This document shows, piece after piece, positions 34,271-45,880 of a stretch of DNA of 64,000 nt. The stretch's first letter is position 1, and each line of letters starts with the position of its first letter. Made by a program: the position numbers and the translations under genes. The notes below the pieces were generated by a model. That model searched no databases. It saw only the letters and a list, made by a program, of their open reading frames with translations, and was not told the DNA's origin. Source of the stretch: Fagopyrum homotropicum (taxonomy: Eukaryota > Streptophyta > Magnoliopsida > Caryophyllales > Polygonaceae); assembly GCA_033239125.1 (NCBI GenBank), contig BSWB01000005.1, forward strand, positions 98,269,994 through 98,333,993, written 5' to 3'.

Positions 34271-36171
34271 AAGCCGTTTACTTCCAATGGGACACCAAGG
34301 TAAAGGAAGGGCAGAGAGCCAAGGCTCATGCCAGTGAGGCGAGCCACATTATCAATCTCGACAGGATTCAGTCCACCAGTGAAAAAGTGGGACTTATTGG
34401 GATTGATAAAGAGACCGGAGCACGCGCCAAAATCATCAAGAGCATCAATGAGGATAGAGATGGACTTGTCATCCCCACGACACAGGAGGAGAAGGTCATC
34501 CGCAAAGGCAAGGTGAGATATGGCAGGGGAAGTGCATTTGGGATGGAAATTAAAATCAGGGTTAGCAGTTCTATCAGTGATGAGCTTGGATAAGAATTCC
34601 ATAGCAATGGCGAAAAGCGGAGGTGAGAGAGGACAACCCTGCCTAAGTCCGCGAGATCCCTTGAAATGACCCTTAAGCTCACCATTAACGTTGATAGAGT
34701 AGGATGCAGTTCCAATGCATTCACGAACCAAACAGATGAAGGCCTCAGGGAAGTTCATCGAACGCAGGCAGTGCAGTAAGAACTCATGACTCACAGAGTC
34801 AAAAGCTTTGGAGATGTCGACTTTCATAGCAACCCTAGGTGAGATGTGTTGTCTACCATACTTGTGGAGGAGTTCCTGACAAAGCAGCACATTATGCTTT
34901 ATAGACCGTTTCGAGACAAAGGCGCTTTGGTTGGGGCTTATGATACTAGGGAGAATGTGATTGAGTCTCCTAGCAAGTATTTTGGATATGGTTTTGTAGG
35001 TTGTATTACAGCAGGAAATGGGCCTGAAGTCCGATGGTGTGGTGGGGCTGTCATGTTTGGCAATCAGGGAGATGGTGGTGTGGTTAATCTGCATGAGCAT
35101 TCTTTTGTTTACGAAGAAGTCCTGGATTGCAAGAGTGAAGTCATTGTGAATGATACTCCAGACCTCCTTAAAGAAGAGAGAATTATACCCATCCGGCCCA
35201 GGTGCTTTATGGTTAGCAATGCTGAATAGTGCGAGCTTGATCTCATTAGGTATAACAGGCTCGATCAGAGAGTCAACCTCAGTCATGTTGAGGAAAGGCA
35301 ACCTAAAAGGGGGAAGAGATCGTCTGAGGGGGGGATACGGTGGATCAAGAGTTGCCTTGAAGTGGTTGACCAGCAGTTCACCAATAGCCTCAGGTTCGTA
35401 GGCCATCTCGCCATTAGGCCCTTTAATAGCAGTGATTAAGTTCTTACTTCTTCGCATCTTGATACCCTTGAAGAAGAAAGAGGTACACTGGTCCCCAAAC
35501 TTGACCCAATTCTCTTTAGAAAGCTGTCCCAGAGTCAGGTGCAACCTAGAGTGGGCGTCCTTAAGAGAAAGAGAGACCCTCCTATCCAGTGCGAGCAAAT
35601 CATGGTTGAGGGGATCAGCCTGTAATTTTATTTGTACATTCTCGAGCTGTCTATGAAAATCGTCGAGACTAGAATGTAGCTCCTCCAACTTGACACTGGG
35701 AAATTTCTTCAGGGAGGACTTGAGCAGTTTCAGCTTTTTTGCAAGTTTGAACATGAGGTTACCATGTATCTCAGTAGTCCAGGTATCATTAATTGTTTCC
35801 AGGAATTTCTCGTGTTTGGTCCACTGGTTATTGAAACGGAAAGGGAAGGATCTCCGAGGGGTAATGTGCTCAGTGAAGAGCAAAGCAGGGGAGTGATCGG
35901 AGATGTTCGCAACACAAAAGTGTGCAAGGAAGTCAGGGAAGGTGGCGACCCATTCGTTGTTAGAAATGATACGGTCTAGCTTGCTCCATATACGGTTCTC
36001 TAATTGTTTATTGACTGTCTGTACTGTGTGTACGCACAATGGAGACTGAAAGAATGTAATTGCTTTGCTGTTAAATGGGGTGTTATATGCAATTAAGGTG
36101 GTCATAAAGAGGAAGGTAAAATTGGTTGTTTCATAGTAGAAGTACAATGATGTGAGAGTCCTTGTCTTCAT
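34267..36171 (-). CDS. LINE ORF2 part: endonuclease C-terminus and reverse transcriptase
   Basis: 634 open codons. The endonuclease end is recognisable from RIWSKLDRIISNNEW to ISDHSPALL (the SDHSP motif of AP-type endonucleases). The RT has the non-LTR landmarks APGPDGYNSLFFKEVW, ISLIAKHDSPTTPSDFRPIS, NQSAFVSKRSI, MKVDISKAFDSV, RGLRQGCPLSPPLF and the catalytic FADDLLLL (near 34497). The first 50 or so codons (MKTRTLTSLYFYYETTNFTF onward) do not resemble an endonuclease; they may be 5' flank read through or rearranged sequence. The frame ends at NGF, where the element shifts frame. Confidence 0.88.
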   Translation of the reverse strand: MKTRTLTSLYFYYETTNFTFLFMTTLIAYNTPFNSKAITFFQSPLCVHTVQTVNKQLENRIWSKLDRIISNNEWVATFPDFLAHFCVANISDHSPALLFTEHITPRRSFPFRFNNQWTKHEKFLETINDTWTTEIHGNLMFKLAKKLKLLKSSLKKFPSVKLEELHSSLDDFHRQLENVQIKLQADPLNHDLLALDRRVSLSLKDAHSRLHLTLGQLSKENWVKFGDQCTSFFFKGIKMRRSKNLITAIKGPNGEMAYEPEAIGELLVNHFKATLDPPYPPLRRSLPPFRLPFLNMTEVDSLIEPVIPNEIKLALFSIANHKAPGPDGYNSLFFKEVWSIIHNDFTLAIQDFFVNKRMLMQINHTTISLIAKHDSPTTPSDFRPISCCNTTYKTISKILARRLNHILPSIISPNQSAFVSKRSIKHNVLLCQELLHKYGRQHISPRVAMKVDISKAFDSVSHEFLLHCLRSMNFPEAFICLVRECIGTASYSINVNGELKGHFKGSRGLRQGCPLSPPLFAIAMEFLSKLITDRTANPDFNFHPKCTSPAISHLAFADDLLLLCRGDDKSISILIDALDDFGACSGLFINPNKSHFFTGGLNPVEIDNVARLTGMSLGSLPFLYLGVPLEVNGF

Positions 36172-36762
36172 GTTTATAAAAATATAGGTATAGAAGAGAG
36201 GGAGACCAATCTAAGTGTAGTATAAATAGGTACATTTATACATAATCGTGGGATGTTACAGTAGGAGGTGTTTGACTATTTTTGGTTAAGTATACCCATA
36301 TTAAAATTTGACACCACTCCACATAAAATGATGGATATAAATTGGTAAGTTTTGTGAGTAAAATATTCACATAAAATGATAGGTATAGTTGGCTTATGAT
36401 ACTAAGTGTCACATAAAATGATAAAGAGGGTTAAGCATGTATAAGGTTGGTCATGAAACCACAACTATAGCTTCGAGATATTGTCAAATGAGTCCAAAAC
36501 GGTCTAAGTCCGGTTTAATTCGGAGACTATTGGAATTAATAATTCTGGTTATTACTGTTTCTGTGTATTTGTTTATAAAATTAAACTTTCAATTTCCTTT
36601 ATATTGTTTAGTAAACATTTTCTTTCATATTATTTTTTTTCACAACTAAAATTTCAAATTTCGTTTAGATAATTACAATATATTAAAAAATTTATTTATA
36701 AGTATATAACGAAGTTGCTCCTTGTATGATTTTTAAGAAAACTAAAATTGTGTGTTGTATAT
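36172..36762. other. AT-rich intergenic DNA with a short triplicated phrase
   Basis: The phrase CACATAAAATGAT occurs three times (about 36319, 36369 and 36410), irregularly spaced. Nothing else recognised. Confidence 0.55.
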
Positions 36763-38410
36763 TGATAACACGATTTATGATCTAGATTTAGACACTCATT
36801 TAGATAGATTTCCCGCTCATTCATGCATGGTTTAGCATTAGTTCACGGCGTTTGCACTCAAATCACGTATTTTGTCGAGATAGACGTCTACTCGGACTTT
36901 TGCTTGCTTTGTAGGTATTTTGGGAGATTTAAGAGCCTAATCGATACATCCGAGGATCATTCCTCGAGATGACACACTTCCGGACTCATTGGAATGCAAG
37001 CTAAGGGCTAAGGAGGACTCATGAAACCTTGCCAACACAAACCATGCACCAAATCATGGCTTAACGAGCCTAGAAGCAACCTCTGGACCAAACCACGGTC
37101 TGGACCAAGACCACGGCCGTGGACTTGCCCGTGATTCTTGCCAGGACCACATTGATAGCTGGCCACGATCTCTTCCATTGCTCTTGCATCCTAGTGGGTA
37201 TTTAAAGGATTTTGCAGGCTGTAATTGGGGATCCTTCTCCTCTCTTTTGACCTACCTTTATTCCCCAAAACATTTGGCCATTGTTGCCTCTCTTCCAAGC
37301 ACCCATTAGGGGTGTTCTTGGAAGAGATTAGTATAGATTCTCGTTTTAGAGTGAGATTAGAGTGGATTTGAGTGAAGCTTTCATTGTTGTCAAGTTGGAT
37401 TAGCTCTTGGAGCCTTGTAAGAATTTGGTAATTTCTATTCTATGCTTTTAATGTCTTTTCTTTGGATTGTTCTTCATCATTTGACCATGACTTGCAAGCA
37501 TGCTTTGTTTGTGGAGATTGATCTTGAAATGAATGTTGTTGGCTAGATAGATTGCGATTCTAGAGTAAGGAAAGAAGGGTTATGGCTAGAAGCATGATAG
37601 GATGAACCTAGATTTTTACCCTTGGATGACTTGTGTTGTTGAAATCCTAGTGTTTGTTGAGCTTAATTTAGCTTAGGATCACCTAATGCTATCAACCTAA
37701 GTGAGGGAAGAGATCTGCCCGATGATTTCCGATCTTAGATACCTAAGATGACAAACCCTAGGTAGTGGTGAGCCTCACAAGCCGCCATTGGACTAAGTGT
37801 GCTAGGATAGTTGATTAGGACTTCCTTTTCCGAGACTTACCCGGTAAGGATAGGTTAGACCCCTAGGTAACAATCCGGTTTGTGTAGAATTCCTATCCTT
37901 AGGTTCTTAGAGACTTACCCGGTGATGAGACCTAAGGAATGGACTAGTGGACCATGAGACCTACCCGGTAATTGATCCCAATCTAGAAACGCTAAATCCC
38001 GACATGTCATAGTTAATCCGAGGAATGAATAGATAGCTTGAGTCTATGCCATACCCGGACTTCCAAACTCTAGAATCCGCTTTGTTATTTCCATCCCCCT
38101 ATCTTTAGTGTTAGTGTGTGTTTGTGTTGCTTGATTGTGTTCACATATTTGTGATCCTTGTTTGATCACCCAAAACCCTCCAAAAACATTGTGTTTTCCA
38201 TTTTCTTTATTCCTCATCTTATCTTTGTCTAGATTCACACTATTTTTGATCATTGAATGACTTAGTTTCACCTCAGTCCTTGAGTTCGACCTCGGAATAC
38301 TTTCCTTTCTACAAAACGACCCGTACACTGCGGGTTTCGCTAGGTAGTTTAGGATTTAGTTCGAGTTATAAATTTAAAACCCATTTGCGCATCACGATCT
38401 TAGCGTAACA
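36763..38410 (+). repeat. 5' LTR of element C
   Basis: 1648 bp, TGATAACACG to TTAGCGTAACA. It contains one palindrome array at 37093-37134: CCACGG, 12 nt, CCACGGCCGTGG (37111-37122), 6 nt, CCGTGA. Confidence 0.95.
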
Positions 38411-38416
38411 AGTTTT

Positions 38417-38434
38417 TGGCGCCGTTGCCGGGGA
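38417..38434 (+). promoter_or_regulatory. primer binding site of C, tRNA-Asp type
   Basis: Matches the tRNA-Asp complement of element A, with GACTAGG after the GGGG. It begins 6 nt past the LTR. Confidence 0.92.
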
Positions 38435-38536
38435 CTAGGTTAAGATTAAGTCATTTGTTTTGATTGTTTTTAGTGTTTATCTTTCTTGTTACTTTTGATC
38501 TTGTGTGTTTTTTGTCTTTTCCTTTTTATGTTTGCC

Positions 38537-39718
38537 ATGGACAGATTGTACCTCCAAGACGACCTTAACAACATGGAGTATGAGGAGTGGATGGAAGGCC
38601 AAGATCTAGGACCTCTCCATGATGAGTTTGAGTATTGGGAGAAGTTCAATGTCTATCATGAGTCCCATGATCAAACTCACATGATTACATTACCTCATGA
38701 GGAACCTCACCATCAACTTCATGAAGATCGATTGGAATCAATGTTAGAGAAAATGTTGAGAAAGATGGATGATCTAGAAAGCAACTTTACTTCCATTTCT
38801 AGTTCCCACATGGAGCTTGAAGCGGAAGTATGTCATCAAGAGGAGGTTCACTATGAGGAGATCCGAGAATTGCCCGATTCAACCATAACCAATAGAAGCC
38901 TTGAGGAAGAGTTGAATGAAGCTCGGGAGCAATTGAGACTAAGGGATTTGGCCCTGAAGGAAGAAAAGAGATTGAATACCGAGAGAGAAGAGCAAATGAG
39001 GAGGGAGATTGAGGAGATTAGGAATGCTCTTATGCTAGGAGATCCTACCATTCTTCAAGATTCACCTCCATCTCCTTCACCTTTAGAGGAGTGCAATGAA
39101 GTATTCTCATCCCCGGACATCCTTGCCATCAACCCCGGAACCATACATGAAGAGCTCACTTGGAACGGATGCAGCAGAGTGAACCACGGCCGTGGAGGAC
39201 AAACCACGACCGTGGAAGACTACAGAGGAAATCACGGCCGTGGAGTACAAATCACGACCGTGGAAGGCTCTGTAGTGGTCCATCCTAAGCCAATCTCAGC
39301 TCCCTCCGACCCTTTCTTGCTTGCCCGGAGTACACACGAAGATTGGAGCCCCTTTCCTAAGGATTCTCCATCATTGAATGATGGAGGCAAGCATGATGGA
39401 TCCATGATGGTTATGAAGTACTTCAATGAAGGATTCTTCCCAAGAATCGGCATTCCTCGGATCATAGAGGATGAGGATGACAAGCGCTTCACCGGTATGA
39501 CCGCGGAGTACAAATTGCCTAAGTATGGGGTGACACCTATGGTTGCAACTCTATACTATCATCAAGGAAGCGGTGATGAAGGAGTCTACTACTCACCGGT
39601 GAAAAGAGAACTCAAAGCTTATTTGGGCATCAAGTGGCCCTTGCTTGTCATCATGGATTCCGGGAAAAGATGGTTGCTTGGACTTCTCAAGCAAACCATG
39701 GTATTCGAGGTGGATTAA
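38537..39718 (+). CDS. chimeric ORF of element C: coiled coil plus integrase remnant
   Basis: 394 codons from ATG 38537 (an in-frame ATG at 38486 would add a hydrophobic 17-residue leader, less likely). Residues about 60-200 are acidic and coiled-coil-like (LEEELNEAREQLRLRDLALK, REEQMRREIEEIRNAL), resembling the N-terminal gag of Athila elements such as A. Residues about 215-245 are encoded by four palindrome cores (39184-39263). From about 300 the order FNEGFFPRIGIPRII, LPKYGVTPMVATLYYHQ, VKRELKAYL tracks the integrase core of A, but the catalytic Asp and Glu positions are changed (IIEDEDD instead of IISDGG; HQGSGDEG instead of HPQTSGQVE). It cannot be an active integrase. The frame is nevertheless fully open in a young element. 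Confidence 0.75.
   Translation: MDRLYLQDDLNNMEYEEWMEGQDLGPLHDEFEYWEKFNVYHESHDQTHMITLPHEEPHHQLHEDRLESMLEKMLRKMDDLESNFTSISSSHMELEAEVCHQEEVHYEEIRELPDSTITNRSLEEELNEAREQLRLRDLALKEEKRLNTEREEQMRREIEEIRNALMLGDPTILQDSPPSPSPLEECNEVFSSPDILAINPGTIHEELTWNGCSRVNHGRGGQTTTVEDYRGNHGRGVQITTVEGSVVVHPKPISAPSDPFLLARSTHEDWSPFPKDSPSLNDGGKHDGSMMVMKYFNEGFFPRIGIPRIIEDEDDKRFTGMTAEYKLPKYGVTPMVATLYYHQGSGDEGVYYSPVKRELKAYLGIKWPLLVIMDSGKRWLLGLLKQTMVFEVD
39184..39263. repeat. four 12-bp palindrome cores at 20/28/20-bp steps in the ORF of C
   Basis: CCACGGCCGTGG at 39184, CCACGACCGTGG at 39204, TCACGGCCGTGG at 39232 and TCACGACCGTGG at 39252. Two spacers are near-identical 8-mers (AGGACAAA, AGTACAAA), so a pair was probably duplicated. 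Confidence 0.85.
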
Positions 39719-41414
39719 CATATCCACGGAGTTTGGTCAAGCTAATGACCTAAAAGAAGCGCTTGGTGGGAGGCAACCCATTGGTACAACTCTTTCACTT
39801 TTCTCTTTTGCCTTTGTTTTTGCTTTTGTGTGTTTTTGTGTTTTGTGTTTGTGGTAGATTTTAGGTAATGAGGAAGCCTTGCAAGGCGAGTTGATGGCGA
39901 TGATTCCGTTTTCAAACATGGGTGGAGCGGACGTGAGGCTTGGACGGCTTGAGGTGTCTTGTTAGATGGAAGAGCTCCCATCTCACATATACCTTGGCGC
40001 GGGTCTCGACGCCGGAATGATTATGAAGAGCTCTTTACCATGCTTGATCGATCATCCATCACCACCACTCCACACGAGTTCATCCCAAATACCGAAGCAA
40101 ACCATTTTACATTGTGAGAATCTTCTTTTACTCTCTTTACTTGAATACCACATTGGGGACAATGTGTTTCTAAGTATGGGGTGGGGTTTGAATGATCCTT
40201 TGCATGATGAGCATCTAGGGTAGTTTAATATTTTCACATGTCTTGCATTGTACATACATATTCCGAAAATTCCAAAAAATCAGAAAATTTAAAATTTTTT
40301 TGTGCTTTCTAGGCTTGGATATGACCCTAATGATGAACTTTGTCTTGTGGATTGGCTATGGATGGCCTTGTGTGTTTAATTGATGATGCATATGTGGACT
40401 TGAAATACTTATCTTGAATTCCATGAATGACTTGTGATTATGATGCTTGCCTTGATTTAATTGAGGATTGAAAGTCGAAATTGCATGCTAGTTCTTACAC
40501 ATCAATTAGGAGTGATTTAGGCAATTCATCTTCCTCTACTTCTCATCTTGATCATGTTGCTTGAGCACCTCAATTGAGATAAATTTGACCTCTTTTGACC
40601 CATCCGGGAATAGGAGCATGTTAGTATGTTGATGTGTGTGAAAAGCAAGTGTGGGGTGAAGTTGTTGATGAAAGGAATGTCATGAATGAAGTGTTAAAAT
40701 TGTTGTGAAAGTGTAGCCAAAAATATAGGTTTGGGGACGTTGGCTTAAATGACAAGTAACTCGGTACACTTCACATAATTGGGTGTTGGTGCCTTGCCAA
40801 AGTCAAATAAACCAATAGTCCTAACGAGCTTTGGTATGTGTGCCCGGTGTGGATGCACCTCGAAAAATAGAAAAAGCCCGAGGATGGCTAATCACCAAGG
40901 TTTCGGCTTTTGTACACCAATGCCATCGTCTCAAAAATAAAAGAAAAGAAAGAAAAGAAAATGAAGAAAAATATACACTTGAGGGAAGTTGATAAGAAAT
41001 GTGAAGTTGTGGTTGTTTAGTTCCTTTCCCGGATTAGCATCACATAGCCTAGAAAATTCCCACCTAATCACAACGTTTCTTGGCCTTCTATTTTACAAGT
41101 CCTTTTGACCTACTTGCATGTGTGTAAGACTAAGTGATTTAGATTGGATATACTCATGATTATCTTGACTTCTTCATCTTTACATTTCATTTGCATGCTA
41201 TCAAGTTAAGTGTAATTGTCTTTCCATGTTTTCATTTATTTGATACATAATTGCTTGTCCATTGCCATGAAACATGACTATGAAGGTGATCCAATATTAG
41301 AAGCACAACTCCAAAAAGATTTTGCCATTTTTCTGCATACATAAATCATGTCATCTCTTAGTCTATAGTTGGGAATTTGCTCGGGGACGAGCAAACCTTA
41401 AGTATGGGGTATTT
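39719..41414 (+). other. 3' noncoding region of C
   Basis: Contains the post-pol motif GCGCTTGGTGGGAGGCAACC (39760-39779), a GGACAATGTG block with AAGTATGGGGT (40172-40182), a noncoding block shared with A and D (40755-40925, hairpin 40858-40883) and the polypurine tract (41400-41414). An ORF of 70-85 codons here (39966-40223) is not convincing as a gene. Confidence 0.75.
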
Positions 41415-43062
41415 TGATAACACGATTTATGATCTAGATTTAGACACTCATTTAGATAGATTTCCCGCTCATTCATGCATGGTTTAGCATTAGTTCACGG
41501 CGTTTGCACTCAAATCACGTATTTTGTCGAGATAGACGTCTACTCGGACTTTTGCTTGCTTTGTAGGTATTTTGGAAGATTTAAGAGCCTAATCGATACA
41601 TCCGAGGATCATTCCTCGAGATGACACACTTCCGGACTCATTGGAATGCAAGCTAAGGGCTAAGGAGGACTCATGGAACCTTGCCAACACAAACCATGCA
41701 CCAAATCATGGCTTAACGAGCCTAGAAGCAACCTCTGGACCAAACCACGGTCTGGACCAAGACCACGGCCGTGGACTTGCCCGTGATTCTTTCCAGGACC
41801 ACATTGACAGCTGGCCATGATCTCTTCCATTGCTCTTGCATCCTAGTGGGTATTTAAAGGATTTTGCAGGCTGTAATTGGGGATCCTTCTCCTCTCTTTT
41901 GACCTACCTTTCTTCCCCAAAACATTTGGCCATTGTTGCCTCTCTTCCAAGCACCCATTAGGGATGTTCTTGGAAGAGATTAGTATAGATTCTCGTTTTA
42001 AAGTGAGATTAGAGTGGATTTGAGTGAAGCTTTCATTGTTGTCAAGTTGGATTAGCTCTTGGAGCCTTGTAAGAATTTGGTAATTTCTATTCTATGCTTT
42101 TAATGTCTTTTCTTTGGATTGTTCTTCATCATTTGACCATGACTTGCAAGCATGCTTTATTTGTGGAGATTGATCTTGAAATGAATGTTGTTGGCTAGAT
42201 AGATTGCGATTCTAGAGTAAGGAAAGAAGGGTTATGGCTAGAAGCATGATAGGATGAACCTAGATTTTTACCCTTGGATGACTTGTGTTGTTGAAATCCT
42301 AGTGTTTGTTGAGCTTAATTTAGCTTAGGATCACCTAATGCTATCAACCTAAGTGAGGAAAGAGATCTACCCGATGATTTCCGATCTTAGATACCTAAGA
42401 TGACAAACCCTAGGTAGTGGTGAGCCTCACAAGCCGCCATTGGACTAAGTGTGCTAGGATAGTTGATTAGGACTTCCCTTTCCGAGACTTACCCGGTAAG
42501 GATAGGTTAGACCCCTAGGTAACAATCCGGTTTGTGTAGAATTCCTATCCTTAGGTTCTTAGAGACTTACCCGGTGATGAGACCTTAGGAATGGACTAGT
42601 GGACCATGAGACCTACCCGGTAATTGATCCCAATCTAGAAACGCTAAATCCCGACATGTCATAGTTAATCCGAGGAATGAATAGATAGCTTGAGTCTATG
42701 CCATACCCGGACTTCCAAACTCTAGAATCCGCTTTGTTATTTCCATCCCCCTATCTTTAGTGTTAGTGTGTGTTTGTGTTGCTTGATTGTGTTCACATAT
42801 TTGTGATCCTTGTTTGATCACCCAAAACCCTCCAAAAACATTGTGTTTTCCATTTTCTTTATTCCTCATCTTATCTTAGTCTAGATTCACACTATTTTCG
42901 ATCATTGAATGACTTAGTTTCACCTCAGTCCTTGAGTTCGACCTCGGAATACTTTCCTTTCTACAAAACGACCCGTACACTGCGGGTTTCGCTAGGTAGT
43001 TTAGGATTTAGTTCGAGTTATAAATTTAAAACCCATTTGCGCATCACGATCTTAGCGTAACA
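41415..43062 (+). repeat. 3' LTR of element C
   Basis: 1648 bp, same ends as the 5' LTR, followed by TATAT. The palindrome array at 41745-41786 is preserved unchanged in its core. Confidence 0.95.
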
Positions 43063-43067
43063 TATAT

Positions 43068-43850
43068 GGATTAAATTTATAAAGTGTATAATAAGGAGTT
43101 ATTTATCCGTGATTATTTTATCGTTTTTAGAATAACTGAATGGGAGCTATTGTTATAATATTTCATAAACATGTCTTTAGTTTGCACGACTCATGACATA
43201 TTCTTCAAAAGATTCAATATGTAAATATAATTGCACAAGGTGCGGCTATACACTAATAATGGATTAAAGTATAATTGCATATGTATGACTCATGAATGTT
43301 GATTTATGAATAGTGTAGGTAACCATCTAAAATAGCCGTTGACATAGACAAACAAAGACCATTCTTTCCAACTCGCGCAACTTTCAATCTAGCGGTTCGA
43401 CAAGTATAGAAAAACCCATTAAAAACTTAGATATTCGGAAAAGACCAATAAAAACCTTCGCTTGTGGCCCTTCAGGTTAAAAAGGTACAAAGACCGGAAC
43501 TTTCTACGATAGTTATAAGTTCTTGAATTTTTGCTAAACTAGTACTCTCAAAACCAAATGTTTTTCAATAAATCCAATAAAACGCCCTTCACTTTTGGCC
43601 ATTCGGTCACTTTCATCTATAACGGTTATAAACACCACTTATTTGGAAGGTAAATAAATGGTAAGAGTGAAGTACTTTGAAAAGAAGCAATATCACAATC
43701 TCAATTCACAAACATATATGAAACAATAGACTAAATCTTTATGTGGATCATCCAAGCCTTCGATCAGGAGAAATGATTAGCTACACATGATCAGATATAA
43801 AGCAAAGACAATATATAAAATTAGGATAGGCATAAAGTCACAATTGTCTA
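43068..43850. other. intergenic DNA, nothing recognised
   Basis: AT-rich sequence between element C and the diverged tandem repeat; no gene, RNA or repeat boundary seen. Confidence 0.5.
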
Positions 43851-43854
43851 GTTT

Positions 43855-45278
43855 CAACAAAGTGAACCTTATTCTAACAACTACTTGACGGCTATGAAAT
43901 CAAGGTAAGGGAAACTTCTTGGTGGATCCAACGAATCTAACCCTATAGATGATACATTCTTATATAGGGGAAAATCTCGGAGTATAGGGTTATCCAAAAT
44001 ATCTTATTGGCAAATTTAAAATCAGAAGATTTGATTTTCCTTTATTACGTAGTTGAGACGGCCTTGAAACGACCATCAAACGGCATAGACGTTATGGTAG
44101 CCATCTCCAGCCCGTTTGCCAAGTCGTTTTGCAGTATTTGGTTTGGGATATGACATGGGCTTTAACAGAGTCTGCTAAAGTGATAATGTGGTTCAAATGT
44201 CCATTAGACGGCTTCTAGGCCGTTTTGCAAGCCGTTTGACTTTTGATCTTGCTTTAAATCGTGGATCTTGTCTTCATGATATCATCAGGGGACTTTGTGT
44301 TGTAGTTGTTCATTCATGTAAGGTCTTCTCCTCAGCTCAGACTTCAGCGAGGATGCATTTCAGGCACAATTAATGTCGCAAATGACTGAAACACAAAAAG
44401 GGCAAGGTAGATGCCGAGATATGGAAAGTAGATGCTTTCTATTAAAATGTTGATGTATGAGAGAACAATAGGAGTATAAAATGCACGATTATATGGCCTA
44501 AAAGATGTTACACTTGACACTAATCAAATACCTCATACTTAAAAATGAATGTCAAATGTAACATCTTTTTCATCACTATTTGTATGATTCTATACAAATA
44601 GCGATGTTTGGTTCCTACAAGGTGAACCTTATTCTAACAACTACTTGACGGCTATGGAACCAAGGTATTGATCTAAGATGGTATGAGATGAGACATCTAA
44701 CTGTAAATATGAAACATGAATATATAAGGAAAAATCTAGGAGTCTAGGATTACACAAAATATCTTATTTCCAATGTTAAAATCGGAAGAGATGAGTTGTT
44801 TTTACTGCGTAGCAAAGACGGCCTTGAAACGGCCACCAAACGGAATAGAGACGGCATAAAAGCCGTATACATCCCATTTGCCAAGTTGTTTTTACATTTC
44901 TTGGATTTGGCTCTGATATGGGTTTCAATAGAGTCTTATGCAATGATGATTTGGTCGAAACAACCACAAGACGACTTGTAGGTTGGTTGACTTTTGCTCT
45001 TGCTTCAAATCGTGGATGTTGTCTTCTTGATACCATCAGGGGTCTTCGTGTTGTAGTTTATCATTCATGTAAGGTCTTCTCTTCAATTTTGACTTCAAGG
45101 ACTTCTGGCACAATCTGATGCCGTAAATGACTAAAACACAAAAAGGACAAGGTAGATACCGAAATATAGAAAGTGAACGCTTTATATACAAATAATGATG
45201 TATTAGAGAGTAATAGAGGTATGAAATGCATGATTCTAAGGACTAAAGACTTTAAATTTTACACTCATCAAAACCGTA
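43855..45278. repeat. diverged tandem repeat, two units of about 760 bp
   Basis: Unit 1 (about 43855-44615) and unit 2 (about 44616-45278) share ordered blocks: GTGAACCTTATTCTAACAAC (43863 and 44621), GACGGCCTTGAAACG (44057 and 44818), CTTGCTTTAAATCGTGGATC / CTTGCTTCAAATCGTGGATG (44240 and 44999), and AAAACACAAAAAG-type phrases (44388 and 45133). Offsets are 746-761 bp. Identity looks like about 80%. No coding potential. It could be an old tandem duplication or two LTR-like relics. Confidence 0.75.
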
Positions 45279-45880
45279 TCCAGTGTGGAATGGTGAGAAG
45301 AGATAAAAAAAGAAGATAATTATGGGGAGCTCAGTCGAAAACCCGGAATTTATTGCAATAACTTAAGGAATTTTTCGAAACATATGAAGCTCCCAAGACA
45401 TTTTCAAGACTAGTAGAGAGAACGAAAAATTCCCACTAGAAATCCTGGAACATACCAAGTGAGAGTTTATTTCGGAAATGTTGTTTTAGTTTATCCCTAA
45501 GAGAGGAAGAAAGAAATGAAGCTTTGTGTTCTTAAATTTGGTTGTATGTGCAAGAAGTGTGAAATCAAGGAAAATAGTGAATGCAAATCAATATCAAGTG
45601 AATGATTGAAGCAGTCTCGTTGTTTTAAGTGAAGATCCAACACCCCAGATATTGTAAGCCTCTTTTACCTACTCTTTTTGGCCTACCAATGTCACTACTC
45701 CTTGTCTCATCATCCCCGCTACACCCGATACAAGACCTCATGATTTACATTGTTTATTTGAGTTTTTCTGTGACAAGTGGTGGAGTTTGAGAACGCCTTG
45801 ACAATCTTATGGTAATACATTTTACTTTTTTCGAGTTAGAGTGATAACCCTATACACGTTTTTGTGAGATGAGTTGGATT
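45279..45880. other. intergenic DNA
   Basis: No gene or repeat recognised; it ends at the presumed 3' LTR end of element F. Confidence 0.45.

Larger units (their letters stand above)
32989..36171 (-). mobile_element. L1-type LINE, 5'-truncated
   Basis: A 21-nt poly(T) at 32989-33009 on the + strand is the poly(A) tail of a minus-strand LINE. Reading leftward from 36171 gives the end of the endonuclease, the RT, then the C-terminal region. ORF1 and most of the endonuclease are missing, as expected from incomplete target-primed reverse transcription. I could not find a convincing target duplication, and the exact 5' edge is uncertain. Confidence 0.9.
36763..43062 (+). mobile_element. short non-autonomous Athila-like retrotransposon C
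   Basis: 6300 bp, two 1648-bp LTRs (36763-38410 and 41415-43062) differing at about 15 sites by eye (0.9%), and target duplication TATAT on both sides (36758-36762 and 43063-43067). tRNA-Asp primer site and polypurine tract are intact. The interior is only 3.0 kb, with one 394-codon ORF and no protease, RT or RNase H. It must have moved with proteins supplied by another element, and recently. It belongs with D, whose LTR and 3' noncoding region are homologous. Confidence 0.95.
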
